Below, piece by piece: positions 50,990 through 60,550 of a stretch of 64,000 bases of DNA. The notes under the pieces are model-generated. The model was not told the DNA's origin, made no database searches, and worked only from the letters and a program-made list of their open reading frames with translations. The position numbers and the translations under genes are program-made. This DNA is from Rhodovulum steppense (lineage in GTDB: Bacteria > Pseudomonadota > Alphaproteobacteria > Rhodobacterales > Rhodobacteraceae): the NCBI RefSeq assembly GCF_004339675.1, contig NZ_SLVM01000003.1:62001-126000 (forward strand), read 5' to 3'. Numbering within the stretch: position 1 is the first letter of the stretch; the number at the start of each line of letters is the position of its first letter.

Positions 50990-51766
50990 CTACTTGTCGC
51001 GGAACTGCGGTTCGCGTTTCTCGACGAAAGCCTGCATGCCCTCGGTCTGGTCCTCGGTGGCGAACATCATGTGGAACATGCGCCGCTCGAACAGCAGCCC
51101 CTCGCGCAGGGTCGTCTCGTAGCTGCGGTTGACGCATTCCTTGACGGCCATCGCGGTCAGCGCCGATTTCTCGGCGATCTTCTGGGCGGCGGCCATCGCC
51201 TCTTCCATCAGCTTCTTGGCGGGCACCACGCGGCTGACCAGCCCCGAGCGTTCCGCCTCTTCGGCATCCATGAAGCGGCCGGTCAGGTGCATGTCCATCG
51301 CCTTGGACTTGCCGATGATGCGGGTCAGCCGCTGGGTGCCGCCGATGCCCGCGACCACGCCCAGATTGATCTCGGGCTGGCCGAATTTCGCGGTGTCGGC
51401 GGCGATGATGAAATCGCACATCAGGGCCAGTTCGCAGCCCCCGCCGAGGCAATAGCCCGACACGGCCGCGATGATCGGCTTGCGGCAGGCGAGAAAGCGT
51501 TCGGTCTCGGGGGTGAAGAGGTCGCCCGCGAAGACGTCGACAAAGCTTTTCTGGCTCATCTCGCGAATGTCGGCCCCGGCGGCGAACGCCTTTTCCGAGC
51601 CGGTCAGCACGATGCAGCGCACCTTGTCATTGGCGTTGGCCTGGGCCACCGCGTCGGCCAGTTCGGCCATCAGCTCGGCATTCAGCGCGTTCAGCGCGTC
51701 GGGCCGGTTCAGCCGGATCAGCGCGACATGGTCTTCGATCTCGACGATCAGCGTCTTGTAAGCCAT
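50990..51766 (-). CDS. Enoyl-CoA hydratase (crotonase family)
   Basis: 258 residues. Hydrates trans-2-enoyl-CoA in fatty-acid or phenylacetate-type breakdown. Oxyanion loop [11 protein letters not shown] near 60-70, [17 protein letters not shown] and [20 protein letters not shown] with catalytic glutamates are all present, as in mitochondrial-type ECH (PaaF/FadB1-like). Single gene, so the exact pathway is not shown by context. Confidence 0.93.
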   Translation of the reverse strand: MAYKTLIVEIEDHVALIRLNRPDALNALNAELMAELADAVAQANANDKVRCIVLTGSEKAFAAGADIREMSQKSFVDVFAGDLFTPETERFLACRKPIIAAVSGYCLGGGCELALMCDFIIAADTAKFGQPEINLGVVAGIGGTQRLTRIIGKSKAMDMHLTGRFMDAEEAERSGLVSRVVPAKKLMEEAMAAAQKIAEKSALTAMAVKECVNRSYETTLREGLLFERRMFHMMFATEDQTEGMQAFVEKREPQFRDK

Positions 51767-51828
51767 CTGGGGCTCGCCTCCGTTCCGTTCGGAGCCGAAC
51801 CCTTAACCTTCTGGCCCGGGCTTTCAAG

Positions 51829-52680
51829 CTATCTTTGGCATTGCGGACAGTAGAAGGTCGACCGCCCGGACTGGACGATTCGCCCGATTGTCCCGCCACA
51901 ACCGGGGGTCGGGCAGGGCCCGCCCGCGCGGCCATAGGCGCGGAACGCATGCTGGAAATAGCCGAGTTCCCCGTCGGTTCGGCGGTAATCGCGCAAGGAC
52001 GATCCGCCCGCCTCGATCGCCTCGGCCAGAACGTCGCGGATCACGGGCACGAGGCTTGCCGCGCGGGGTGCGGCAATCCGGCCCGCCTGCCGTTTCGGCG
52101 AGATGCCCGCGCGGTGCAGCGCCTCGCAGACATAGATATTGCCCAGCCCCGCCACGACATGCTGATCCAGCAGCGCGGCCTTGATCGGCGTCATCCGGCC
52201 GCGCAGGCGGGCCACCAGATAGGGTTCGTCGAAGGCGTTGCCGAGCGGTTCCGGGCCAAGCCCCGCCAGAAGGCGATGGGTTTCCAGGCGGTCGGTCGCG
52301 ATCAGGTCCATCGCGCCGAAGCGGCGCGGGTCGTTGAAGGTGATGCGCGCGCCGCCCTCGATATCCAGCACGACATGATCGTGTTTCTCGGGCGCGGGAT
52401 GGGCGTGGACGAACGCGCCCAGCATCTGCCCCGAGACCAGCACCCGGCCCGACATGCCCAGATGCCAGATCAGCGTCTCGCCGGTGTCGAGATCGGCCAG
52501 CAGGTATTTCGACCGCCGCCCCAGCCGGATCACCCGCGCGCCGGTCAGCCGGTCGGCCATCCCTTCGGGAAAGGGCCAGCGCAGGTCGGGGCGGTTGACC
52601 TGTGCGCGGGCGATCACCCGGCCCTCCAGCACCGGCGACAGGCCGCGACGCACTGTCTCTACCTCTGGCAATTCGGGCAT
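51829..52680 (-). CDS. mutM: Formamidopyrimidine-DNA glycosylase (Fpg/MutM)
   Basis: 283 residues. Removes 8-oxoguanine and nicks by beta/delta elimination. N-terminal [12 protein letters not shown] supplies the catalytic Pro2-Glu3; [10 protein letters not shown] carries the active lysine; the C-terminal zinc finger is [10 protein letters not shown]...YCPQCQ. Start at 52680 is fixed by the required MPELPE. Divergent from ubiE. Confidence 0.98.
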   Translation of the reverse strand: MPELPEVETVRRGLSPVLEGRVIARAQVNRPDLRWPFPEGMADRLTGARVIRLGRRSKYLLADLDTGETLIWHLGMSGRVLVSGQMLGAFVHAHPAPEKHDHVVLDIEGGARITFNDPRRFGAMDLIATDRLETHRLLAGLGPEPLGNAFDEPYLVARLRGRMTPIKAALLDQHVVAGLGNIYVCEALHRAGISPKRQAGRIAAPRAASLVPVIRDVLAEAIEAGGSSLRDYRRTDGELGYFQHAFRAYGRAGGPCPTPGCGGTIGRIVQSGRSTFYCPQCQR

Positions 52681-52765
52681 CGGGGCCTTCCTTGTGGTCC
52701 GCTTCGCATTGTAGTCCCCGCAGGGCGCCCTATAAGAAGGGCGCGGCAGATCAACGGCAAGGCCC

Positions 52766-53518
52766 ATGACAGAGCAAGCCCAGAACACCACGCATTTCGG
52801 TTTCCAGACGGTGCCCGAAGAGGAAAAGGCGGGGATGGTGCACGGGGTCTTTACCCGCGTCGCCTCGCGCTATGACCTGATGAACGATCTGATGTCGGCG
52901 GGCATTCACCGCGTCTGGAAGGATGCGATGATGGACTGGCTGGCGCCGCAGCCCTGGCAAAGGCTGCTGGATGTGGCGGGCGGCACGGGCGATATCGCGT
53001 TCCGGTTCCTCAAGCGCGCGCCGGGGGCGCAGGCGGTGGTCTGCGACCTGACCGAGTCGATGCTGGTCGAGGGCCAGAAACGCGCCGAGGCCGAGCGGCT
53101 GGGCGAGGATCTGGACTGGGTGGTGGGCGACGCGATGGCGCTGCCTTTCGAGACGGGCAGTTTCGACGTGGTGACCAACGCCTTCGGCACCCGCAATGTC
53201 ACCCGCATCCAGGACTGGCTGAACGAGGCCTATCGCGTGCTGCGCCCCGGCGGGCGGCTGATGGTTCTGGAATTCAGCCAGATGCCCAACCCGATGCTGC
53301 AATGGGCCTATGACCGCTATTCCTTCAACGTGATCCCGGTGATGGGGCAGATCGTGACGAACGATCGCGGCAGCTATCAATACCTAGTGGAATCGATCCG
53401 CAAGTTCCCCGATCAGGACACGTTTGCCGACATGATCCGCCGGGCCGGGTTCGAGCAGGTGAAATACCGCAACATGTCGATGGGCATCGCGGCGCTGCAT
53501 TCGGGCTGGAAGATCTAG
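52766..53518 (+). CDS. ubiE: Ubiquinone/menaquinone C-methyltransferase UbiE
   Basis: 250 residues. SAM-dependent C-methylation in ubiquinone synthesis. [34 protein letters not shown] (SAM motif I, near 70-82), and [22 protein letters not shown]-type motifs are conserved. Runs directly into ubiB with no gap. Confidence 0.97.
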   Translation: MTEQAQNTTHFGFQTVPEEEKAGMVHGVFTRVASRYDLMNDLMSAGIHRVWKDAMMDWLAPQPWQRLLDVAGGTGDIAFRFLKRAPGAQAVVCDLTESMLVEGQKRAEAERLGEDLDWVVGDAMALPFETGSFDVVTNAFGTRNVTRIQDWLNEAYRVLRPGGRLMVLEFSQMPNPMLQWAYDRYSFNVIPVMGQIVTNDRGSYQYLVESIRKFPDQDTFADMIRRAGFEQVKYRNMSMGIAALHSGWKI

Positions 53519-55048
53519 GTGCGCGGTCCCCACAATATCGTCCGGCTGGTGCAGACGCTGGCCACCTTCGAGCGCACGGGCGCGAACCGCTTTGTCCTTG
53601 AGGCGATGGAGGCGCCCGCCAGCGTGCGGGTGGCGGCGCGCATCCTGGGCTGGCCGTTCAAGGTGCTGGGCAAGAAGGGCGATCCCGACCAGCCCCCGGT
53701 GACGCGGGCGCTGACCGCGCTGGGGCCGGCCTATATCAAGTTCGGCCAGATCCTCTCGACCCGGCCCGATGTGGTGGGCGACGAGCTGGCGGTGCAGCTG
53801 CGCGTGTTGCAGGACAAGCTGCCGCCGTTTCCGATCGAGGTGGCGAAGGAAACCGTGGGGCTGGAGCTGGGCCGCCCGGCGGACGAGCTGTTCTCGGAGT
53901 TCTCGGAACCGATCGCGGCGGCCTCGATCGCGCAGGTGCACAAGGCACGGGTGCGCGAGACCGGGGAACTGGTGGCGGTCAAGGTGCTGCGGCCGAATAT
54001 CGAGCGCGATTTCCGCAAGGATGTGGATGCGTTCTACCTGGCGGCCTCGACCATCGAGATCCTGGCGCCGTTCTCGCGGCGGCTGCGGCCGACCGGCGTG
54101 ATCGCGCATTTCGACAGCGTGGTGGCGGGCGAGCTGGACCTGCGGATCGAGACGGCGGCGGCGGGCGAGTTCGCGGCGAATACCGAGGGCGATGCGGGGT
54201 TTGTCGTGCCGCGGGTGATCTGGCCGCTGTCGGGCAAGCGGGTGATGACGCTGGGCTGGTGCGAGGGCGAGCCGATCGGCGACAATGCGGCGCTGGACGC
54301 GGCGGGGCATGACCGGCGGGTGCTGGGCGAGCGGGTGCTGTCGATGTTCCTGCGGCATGCGCTGCGCGACGGGTTCTTTCATGCCGACATGCACCAGGGC
54401 AACATGAAGGTCGCGCCGAACGGCGATATCCTGGTGTTCGATTTCGGCATCATGGGGCGGATCGACGAATATACCCGCCGGGTCTATGCCGAGATCCTGT
54501 TCGGCTTCATCCGGCGCGATTACCGCCGGGTGGCCGAGGTGCATTTCGAGGCCGGATACGTTCCCTATGACCGCGATATCGACGAGTTCGCGCAGGCGTT
54601 GCGCTCGGTCGGCGAGCCGATCTTCGGGATGGATGCGAGCCATATCTCGATGGCCCGGCTTCTGGCCTATCTGTTCGAGGTCACCGAACGCTTCGGCATG
54701 GCGACGCGGACCGAACTGATCCTGCTGCAGCGCACGATGGTCGTGGTCGAGGGGGTGTCGCGGTCGCTGAACCCGTCGATCAATATCTGGGAAGTCGCCC
54801 GGCCCATCGTCGAGGACTACATCAAGCAGAATATCGGACCCAAGGCGCTGATCCGGGATCTGAGGCGCACCGCGCTGGTGCTGGCGCGGTTCGGCCCGCG
54901 GCTGCCGGAAATGGCCGAGGCCGCGCTGATCCGCCAGTCGAACCCGCCGCCCGAGCCGACGCGATCCAGGGCGCTGAAGCCCGCCTTGTGGGCGGGGCTG
55001 GGCGCGGTGGCGGGCGGTGCGGCGGTGGCGCTGGCGCTGCTGGTCTGA
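53519..55048 (+). CDS. ubiB: UbiB, atypical kinase/ATPase of ubiquinone synthesis
   Basis: 509 residues, ABC1/ADCK/UbiB family. KxGQ motif in YIKFGQILSTRPD, Ala-rich loop AAASIAQVHKA, lysine in VAVKVLRPNIE, HADMHQGNM catalytic loop and VFDFGIMG metal loop. The C-terminus carries two membrane helices (LWAGLGAVAGGAAVALALLV). GTG start immediately follows the ubiE stop. Together they supply quinone for both respiration and photosynthesis. Confidence 0.96.
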   Translation: MRGPHNIVRLVQTLATFERTGANRFVLEAMEAPASVRVAARILGWPFKVLGKKGDPDQPPVTRALTALGPAYIKFGQILSTRPDVVGDELAVQLRVLQDKLPPFPIEVAKETVGLELGRPADELFSEFSEPIAAASIAQVHKARVRETGELVAVKVLRPNIERDFRKDVDAFYLAASTIEILAPFSRRLRPTGVIAHFDSVVAGELDLRIETAAAGEFAANTEGDAGFVVPRVIWPLSGKRVMTLGWCEGEPIGDNAALDAAGHDRRVLGERVLSMFLRHALRDGFFHADMHQGNMKVAPNGDILVFDFGIMGRIDEYTRRVYAEILFGFIRRDYRRVAEVHFEAGYVPYDRDIDEFAQALRSVGEPIFGMDASHISMARLLAYLFEVTERFGMATRTELILLQRTMVVVEGVSRSLNPSINIWEVARPIVEDYIKQNIGPKALIRDLRRTALVLARFGPRLPEMAEAALIRQSNPPPEPTRSRALKPALWAGLGAVAGGAAVALALLV

Positions 55049-55054
55049 GCGGCC

Positions 55055-55729
55055 TCAGCCCGGCTGGCGCAGCGCGGTCACGTTGCTGGCCGATGTCTCG
55101 CCGCCGCCCTGGAAGACCAGCTTGACGCCGCTGGCATCGCTGCGCACCTCGACGATGGGGGCATAGATCTCGGCCGCGCTTTCGCCGATGCGCGCGCCTT
55201 CCGAAAAGCTCTCGACCACGAAGCTGTAGCGGCCCGAGGCAAGCGTGGCCCCGTCCTGTCCCACACCGGTCCATTGCACCGGCGAGCCATCGGTGGCGAT
55301 GGGCAGGCGCTGCACTTCGCGGCCACTGGCGTTGCGCACGACAAGCTGGGCGCTGTCGGCCGCAGGCAGGGGCTGGGGCAGGACCGTGATCGGAGTGCCC
55401 GTGAACTGTGCGGGCACCGCGGCGCGCCCCTCCATCCCGACCCAGGTGCCGTATTGCGCGAGCCCGGCGCCGCCCATGTTCTCGGTCAGTTGCTTGAGCA
55501 GGTCGTTGGTGCGCACCTGCTGTTCCACCCCCGAAAAGGTCGCGAGCTGCACCGCATAATCGGTCGACTCGATCGGATTGAGCGGATCCTGGTTCTTCAT
55601 CTGGACCGTCAGCATCTTGAGGAAGGTCTCGAAATCGCTGCTGATATTGGCGGCCTTGGCGCTGGGCGAGGCGGCGGTGGTCGTGGCGGCGGTGGTCGTG
55701 GCGGCGGTCGGGTAGGTCACGCTGGTCAT
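55055..55729 (-). CDS. flgD: Flagellar hook assembly (capping) protein FlgD
   Basis: 224 residues. The N-terminal FlgD domain has FETFLKMLTVQMKNQDPLNPIESTDYAVQLATFSGVEQQ, the hallmark; a beta-rich C-terminal part follows. FlgD caps the growing hook. The start at 55729 has GGAG 8 bases upstream; the alternative 55747 ATG overlaps the fliK stop (ATGA) and would add six residues. The first 30 residues are Thr/Ala repeats (PTAATTTAATTTAAS). Confidence 0.93.
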   Translation of the reverse strand: MTSVTYPTAATTTAATTTAASPSAKAANISSDFETFLKMLTVQMKNQDPLNPIESTDYAVQLATFSGVEQQVRTNDLLKQLTENMGGAGLAQYGTWVGMEGRAAVPAQFTGTPITVLPQPLPAADSAQLVVRNASGREVQRLPIATDGSPVQWTGVGQDGATLASGRYSFVVESFSEGARIGESAAEIYAPIVEVRSDASGVKLVFQGGGETSASNVTALRQPG

Positions 55730-55743
55730 CTGGATCACTCCGT

Positions 55744-57552
55744 TCAAAGGCGCAGGTCGAGCCCGCCCGCGGCCATGGTCCGGCCTGCGGTCGCGGGTGG
55801 GGCGGACGGGGCGCTGTCATCGCCCGTCATGCCGGGGGTGGGGGCACTGTCAGGGGCCTGCCCCTGCCGCCCGCCCTTGCCCCGGAAATCGAGCACCACC
55901 TCGCCATAGCCAAGCTCGCGCATCGCATTGCCCAGAAGGTCGGCATGGCGGCGCATCAGGTCGAGCGTATCGGCGCGGTCGGCATTGATCGTGACGGTGA
56001 TGCCGTTCTCGCCCGGCGCCAGCGTCAGGCGCACCCGGCCCAGTTCCTCGGGGCTGAGCGTCAGTTCCACCGCGCCGTCGGCGGCCCGGTGCAGGGCCTC
56101 GGCCATGGTGCGCATCGCCGGGCGCGGGGCATCGGCAAGCTGCGGCGCGGGGACGGAAGACCGGGGCGCGTCGGCGCCCGGGCGTTCGGGTCCGGGCGCA
56201 TCGCCGCGCGCCGCGGTCTCGGTCACGGCGCCATCGCCCGACACGGCGGACGCGCGCGCGGGATCGGTTGGCGTGACATCCTGGGGCGGGACCAGGGCGG
56301 CGGCGGGCGCGCTGCCCGAATCGGGGCGCAGGACGGGGCCGACCGGGGGTGGCAGGTCGGCAGACCGATCGGCGCGGACCGCGCGCTTGCCGACGCGCGC
56401 GGGTTGGGGGTCGGCATCCGCCGCCTGGCGCAGCGCCGTTGCAGGGGTGTCGGGGCCTGATTTGCCGGGCATCGCCGGGGGGGCGGGGCGGGCCTCGGCA
56501 AGCGGCGGCCTGTCATCCGTGGCCGCGGAGGGGGCGTCGCCCGTCGGCAGAGCCTCCGGCTCCGGCGCCTCCGCCCCGGCGGGGGCGGCAAGGGGGGGCG
56601 TCTGCCGCGCGGCCATCACGGGCGGAGCGGGAACGGGACGCGGGTCCGGGCGCGTTTCGTTCCGGGTTTCGGGCTGGATTTCAGGGCGCGCCTCCGGGCC
56701 GGTTCCGGGCTGCCGTGCCTCGGCCGGGGGCGGCATGGCGCGGGACGGGAGGGGGGCTGCGCCCGGATCGGGGCGCGCGGTGGCGGACGCCCCGGCGGCG
56801 GGGGGCGTAACCTCCGGCGCACGGGGCGCTGCGGGATCCGCCGGGGAGCCCAGCGCGGGCCGGGCAGGCGCTGCCCCGGGAAACGCATCGACGCGGCCGG
56901 GCGCTGCGGGGCGCTGCGCGGCAACCTGCTCGGCAACGCGGTCCAGGACGGGGGCGGGAAGGGGCGCGCCGGGCATCGCGGGGCCTGCCGCCCCGGGAAC
57001 GCGCAGTTCCGCCGCGGGGAGCGGTGCATCGGCGCGGCGGGACGGCGGAACGGTATCGGGGTCGGTGTCGTCGGACCCTGCCAGCGGAGCGGGCGGGGCG
57101 AGCGGGGGCGCCATGTCGGGGCGGACGCTGTCCGCATTCCCGTCGGTCGCCTCGGCGGGCGGGAATGCGGCGACGGGCCGGGATCCGTTGTCCCCGGCGG
57201 GGTCGCGGAGCACCGGCTCCTCGGTCGGTTGCGCAGCGGAACCAAGCAGCAGGGCCATCCCGGCCGCGAGACGCGCGCCGGGTTCGGCCGGGCGCCACAG
57301 GGCAAGCCCGGCGGTCGATCCGGCCCCGTCATCGGCGGGGACCAGGTGCAGGGGCAGCGCCGCGGCCACCCCGGAACCGTCGGACAGGCCGGGGGGCAGG
57401 CGGGCGGGCGCGGCGCCCTGTTCCCCGGCGAAGGCGGCAAGGAAGGCGCCGGGCTCTGCCCCGGGCAGCGCCGCGCCGGGACGGGCCGCGTCGGGCTGCA
57501 CGGGCAGGCCGCCCGCCGCAAGGTCGAAAAGGGGAAAGGGTTGCATGCGCAT
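55744..57552 (-). CDS. fliK: Flagellar hook-length control protein FliK
   Basis: 602 residues, extremely Ala/Pro/Gly/Arg-rich and disordered from about 20 to 480. The last 110 residues form the Flg_hook domain (EALHRAADGAVELTLSPEELG, LGYGEVVLDF). FliK sets hook length and switches the export gate. Start near 57552 (MRMQPFPLFDL); MQPFPLF at 57546 is equally possible. 14 bases before flgD. Confidence 0.88.
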   Translation of the reverse strand: MRMQPFPLFDLAAGGLPVQPDAARPGAALPGAEPGAFLAAFAGEQGAAPARLPPGLSDGSGVAAALPLHLVPADDGAGSTAGLALWRPAEPGARLAAGMALLLGSAAQPTEEPVLRDPAGDNGSRPVAAFPPAEATDGNADSVRPDMAPPLAPPAPLAGSDDTDPDTVPPSRRADAPLPAAELRVPGAAGPAMPGAPLPAPVLDRVAEQVAAQRPAAPGRVDAFPGAAPARPALGSPADPAAPRAPEVTPPAAGASATARPDPGAAPLPSRAMPPPAEARQPGTGPEARPEIQPETRNETRPDPRPVPAPPVMAARQTPPLAAPAGAEAPEPEALPTGDAPSAATDDRPPLAEARPAPPAMPGKSGPDTPATALRQAADADPQPARVGKRAVRADRSADLPPPVGPVLRPDSGSAPAAALVPPQDVTPTDPARASAVSGDGAVTETAARGDAPGPERPGADAPRSSVPAPQLADAPRPAMRTMAEALHRAADGAVELTLSPEELGRVRLTLAPGENGITVTINADRADTLDLMRRHADLLGNAMRELGYGEVVLDFRGKGGRQGQAPDSAPTPGMTGDDSAPSAPPATAGRTMAAGGLDLRL

Positions 57553-57598
57553 CGCCGGACTTCTGCCACTGGTCGGGAGCAGACTGGCCGACAAGCGG

Positions 57599-57618
57599 TT
57601 ACCGCTTCTTTACCGCTT
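57599..57618. promoter_or_regulatory. TTACCGCTT direct repeat, CtrA-like, in fliK/flgJ spacer
   Basis: Two copies of TTACCGCTT 11 bases apart (57599-57607 and 57610-57618), giving TTAC-N7-TTAC, two mismatches from the CtrA box TTAA-N7-TTAA. The first copy also forms AAGCGG-TTA-CCGCTT. It lies in the divergent spacer. Confidence 0.35.
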
Positions 57619-57663
57619 GCCCCGCATAACCGGGAAAACGACTCGCAATTTAGGGATCATGCC

Positions 57664-57945
57664 ATGCTGCCTCCCGTTACCGCACCCGTTGGCGGCCAGA
57701 GCCACGCCGTTCAGGAAACGCGCCTGCGCGAGGCCGCGCAGAAGCTGGAGGCGCAGTTCCTGGCCGAGATGCTGAAACATGCCGGCCTGGGCGAGACCCA
57801 GGGGCCGTTCACCGGCGGGGCGGGCGAGACGCAGTTCGCCTCGTTCCTGCGCGAGGCGCAGGCCGGGGAGATGGTGCGCGCGGGCGGAATCGGGCTGGCG
57901 GAACGGCTGTTCGAAGCGCTGAAGGAGCGGGCCGATGGCAAGTGA
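57664..57945 (+). CDS. FlgJ-like rod-binding protein without muramidase
   Basis: 93 residues. The FlgJ N-terminal rod-binding segment KLEAQFLAEMLKHAGLGETQG and FASFLREAQAGEMVRAGGIGLAERL. The peptidoglycan hydrolase domain of enterobacterial FlgJ is absent, usual for alphaproteobacteria. AGGGA lies 7 bases upstream of the ATG. Ends overlapping the next gene by 11 bases. Confidence 0.85.
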   Translation: MLPPVTAPVGGQSHAVQETRLREAAQKLEAQFLAEMLKHAGLGETQGPFTGGAGETQFASFLREAQAGEMVRAGGIGLAERLFEALKERADGK

Positions 57946-58270
57946 GGCGCTGGAGGATCTTCTGGAGCGCGAGGCCGAGGCGCTGCGCCGGGCCGATTTC
58001 GCGGCGCTGACCGGGATCGCCGAGGAGAAGGAACGGCTGGCCGCGGCCCTGGCGGCGGCGCCCGAGGAGGATGCCGACAGGCTGGCGCGGCTCAGGGCGC
58101 TGGCCGAGCGCAATGCCGGGCTGCTGGAGGCGGTGCGTCGCGGCGTGGACAGCGCGGCCGAAACCCTGCGCCGCGCGCGCGAACCGGCCGCGCCGCTCAG
58201 CACCTATGACAAGAGCGGCCAGTGCAGCCCGATCGGCGCCACGCAAGGGTCGCTGACCCGCCGTGCCTAG
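57935..58270 (+). CDS. FlgN-like flagellar protein
   Basis: 111 residues. Ala/Glu/Arg-rich amphipathic helices (EALEDLLEREAEALRRADFAAL, LARLRALAERNAGLLEAV) and a C-terminal TYDKSGQCSPIGA, as in short FlgN-type export chaperones of Rhodobacteraceae. Probable chaperone for hook-associated proteins. Overlaps the upstream flgJ-like gene and lies 209 bases before fliC. Confidence 0.7.
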   Translation: MASEALEDLLEREAEALRRADFAALTGIAEEKERLAAALAAAPEEDADRLARLRALAERNAGLLEAVRRGVDSAAETLRRAREPAAPLSTYDKSGQCSPIGATQGSLTRRA

Positions 58271-58311
58271 GCCTCATTTTCGCCCAGACGCCCCGGTAAT
58301 ACCCAGTTTCA

Positions 58312-58326
58312 TTAGCCGTCGTTTAA
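58312..58326. promoter_or_regulatory. CtrA-like box upstream of flagellin
   Basis: TTAG-CCGTCGT-TTAA: one mismatch from TTAA-N7-TTAA, 154 bases upstream of the fliC start. CtrA controls fla2 flagella in Rhodobacterales; binding here is inferred. Confidence 0.4.
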
Positions 58327-58479
58327 CCCGCAGCTGAAATGCTCGGGACCGCGTCCGGAAGATGGATGGCACGGCACGGGACCTCTCCACAGCCGTAAGG
58401 GTGAGAACACCTCGGATCGTCGTTACAGGCGGCTTCAACCCGTGGCGCAAAGCGCCATACGCAAGGAAGGACCGGAACC

Positions 58480-59688
58480 ATGTCCAGCATCAACACGAAT
58501 AGCGGCGCAATGGTCGCGCTGCAGACCCTCAAGGGCATCAACAACAACCTCGCCAAGGTGCAGTCGGAAATCTCGACCGGCAAGTCGATCGACTCCGCCA
58601 AGGACAACGCCGCCGTCTGGGCCATCGCCAAGACGATGGAAGCCGACGTCTCGGGCTTCAAGAAGATCTCGGACGGCCTGTCGGGCGCCGAAGCGACCGT
58701 TTCGGTGGCGCGCAACGCAGCCGAATCGATCACCGACCTGCTCAAGGACATGAAGGACCAGATCGTTCAGTCCGTGGGCGCCGCGAACGACGAAGAGCGG
58801 ACGAAGATCCAGGCCAACGTGAACGCGCTGCGCGAGCAGGTCGCCTCGGTCGTCGGCGCCGCCCAGTTCAACGGCGTCAACCTGATCGACGGCACCGCCG
58901 GCACGATGGAGGTGCTGTCGTCGCTGAACCGCGACTCGGCCGGTCTGGTGACCTCGGCCAAGATCGACGTGGCCTCGCAGGATCTCTCGATCGGCGACTA
59001 TACGGCCAAGGATGCGTTCTCCGGCACCACCGGTGCATCGACCAACGGGGACGCCGCCGCCTTCTCGCTGGATGCCACCGGCGGGTCCGACGACATCCTC
59101 ATCCTGGATGCGACCTACGAGGTTGGCGACAGCCTCAGCGTGCGGATCGGCGAGAAGACGGTGACCCACACCTTCTCGCAGGCGGATATCGACTCGACCA
59201 CGCCCGAGGCCGTGGCCGCGACCTCGCTGAAGGCCAAGATCGAGGCGCTCGGCATCAGCGGACTCGAGGTGGACTATGACGCCGCCGCCGCCGGAACGCT
59301 CAGCCTGACCAATAACGGCGCGAACGACCTGTCGGTGAGCATGCAGTTCAAGAATGCCGGGACGGGCGGACTGGGTGCCCTCGAGGCGATCAACGTGTCG
59401 GACGCTACCGGCGCCACCAATGCGCTTGCGGCAATCGACGGCCTGATCAAGACCTCGATCGACGCTGCCGCCGCCTTCGGCACGTCGCAGAACCAGCTCG
59501 AGACCCAGAACGATTTCGTCAGCAAGCTGATGGACTCGATGAAAACCGGCATCGGCTCGATGGTCGATGCCGACATGGAGGCGGTCTCGGCCCGGCTCCA
59601 GGCGTTGCAGGTCCAGCAGCAGCTGGCCACCCAGTCGCTGTCGATCGCCAACCAGGCGCCGCAGAACCTGCTGTCGCTCTTCCGCTAA
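58480..59688 (+). CDS. fliC: Flagellin
   Basis: 402 residues. Conserved D0/D1 N-terminus (LKGINNNLAKVQSEISTGKSI, DGLSGAEATVSVARNAAES; residues 1-140) and C-terminus (about 315-402, KLMDSMKTGIGSMVDADMEA to QSLSIANQAPQNLLSLF). The Asp/Thr-rich middle is the variable surface domain. Codons are strongly biased to C/G-ending forms, as expected for high expression. Leader of about 200 bases, the kind of 5' UTR bound by FlbT in Caulobacter; AAGGA lies upstream of the ATG. Confidence 0.97.
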   Translation: MSSINTNSGAMVALQTLKGINNNLAKVQSEISTGKSIDSAKDNAAVWAIAKTMEADVSGFKKISDGLSGAEATVSVARNAAESITDLLKDMKDQIVQSVGAANDEERTKIQANVNALREQVASVVGAAQFNGVNLIDGTAGTMEVLSSLNRDSAGLVTSAKIDVASQDLSIGDYTAKDAFSGTTGASTNGDAAAFSLDATGGSDDILILDATYEVGDSLSVRIGEKTVTHTFSQADIDSTTPEAVAATSLKAKIEALGISGLEVDYDAAAAGTLSLTNNGANDLSVSMQFKNAGTGGLGALEAINVSDATGATNALAAIDGLIKTSIDAAAAFGTSQNQLETQNDFVSKLMDSMKTGIGSMVDADMEAVSARLQALQVQQQLATQSLSIANQAPQNLLSLFR

Positions 59689-59697
59689 GGCAAGGCA

Positions 59698-59726
59698 GGG
59701 CCGGGGCAAAAGCCCCGGCCCTTTCC
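59698..59726 (+). terminator. Intrinsic terminator after fliC
   Basis: 10-bp perfect stem GGGCCGGGGC/GCCCCGGCCC with AAAA loop, followed by TTTCCT. Begins 10 bases after the stop. Confidence 0.92.
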
Positions 59727-59765
59727 TGACGCACCTAGCCCCCTCTCAGAACGGAAGGACAGACA

Positions 59766-60146
59766 GTGAACGCCCTGCACATGGCCCGGAATGCCTATTC
59801 GGCCCCCACCCAGGCCCAGACCCGCCCCCCCCGCGCCACCGAATACGCGGCCTTTGCCCGCATCACCGCCCGGCTGAAGGCCGCAGATGCCGACGGACGG
59901 AAGAACTATCCCGCCCTCGCCGCCGCAATCCACGAAAACCGCAAGCTGTGGACGATGCTGGCCGCGGATGTCGCCGATGGCGACAACGGGCTGCCGACGC
60001 AACTGCGCGCGCGCATCTTCTACCTGTTCGAATTCACCACCCATCACAGCCGCGAGGTGCTGAACGGCAAGGCCGATGTCGGCCCTCTGGTCGAGATCAA
60101 TACCGCCGTGATGCGCGGCCTCGGGAAATCGGAGGCGGAGGCATGA
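59766..60146 (+). CDS. flaF: Flagellar biosynthesis regulator FlaF
   Basis: 126 residues. FlaF family: NALHMARNAYS at the start, EYAAFARITARLK and RIFYLFEFTTHHSREVL. FlaF promotes flagellin translation or export in alphaproteobacteria and works with FlbT. GTG start with AAGGA 6-7 bases upstream. Overlaps flbT (ATGA). Confidence 0.93.
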   Translation: MNALHMARNAYSAPTQAQTRPPRATEYAAFARITARLKAADADGRKNYPALAAAIHENRKLWTMLAADVADGDNGLPTQLRARIFYLFEFTTHHSREVLNGKADVGPLVEINTAVMRGLGKSEAEA

Positions 60147-60550
60147 GCGGTCTTGTCCTGAAGCTGGGTCCCAAGGAACGGGTGCTGGTCAATGGCGCGG
60201 TGATCGAGAATGGCGACCGCCGCACCCGACTGTCGATCAAGACGCCCAACGCCAACATCCTGCGGCTGCGCGACGCGATCCACCCCGAAGAGGTGAACAC
60301 GCCCGTGCGCCGGGTCTGCTACATGGCGCAACTGGTGCTGTCGGGCGATTCGGTGCCCGAGGACATCCGCCCGCAATTGCTGCGCGGGATCGAACAGCTG
60401 AGCCAGGTGCTGACCGACCATGACAGCCGCACCCAGCTGACACTGGCCACCCAGGCGGTGCTGGCGGCGGATTACTACCAGGCGCTGAAGGCGTTGCGCA
60501 GCCTGTTGCCGCGCGAGGAACGCCTGCTGGCGGGTACGAGGCCGTCATGA
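60143..60550 (+). CDS. flbT: Flagellar biosynthesis repressor FlbT
   Basis: 135 residues. MSGLVLKLGPKERVLVNGAVI and KTPNANILRLRDAI with VRRVCYMAQLVLSGD are FlbT-specific. In Caulobacter FlbT binds the flagellin mRNA leader and promotes decay when the hook is unfinished. Strong GGAGGCGGAGG site upstream; overlaps both flaF and the next gene by 4. Confidence 0.95.
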   Translation: MSGLVLKLGPKERVLVNGAVIENGDRRTRLSIKTPNANILRLRDAIHPEEVNTPVRRVCYMAQLVLSGDSVPEDIRPQLLRGIEQLSQVLTDHDSRTQLTLATQAVLAADYYQALKALRSLLPREERLLAGTRPS

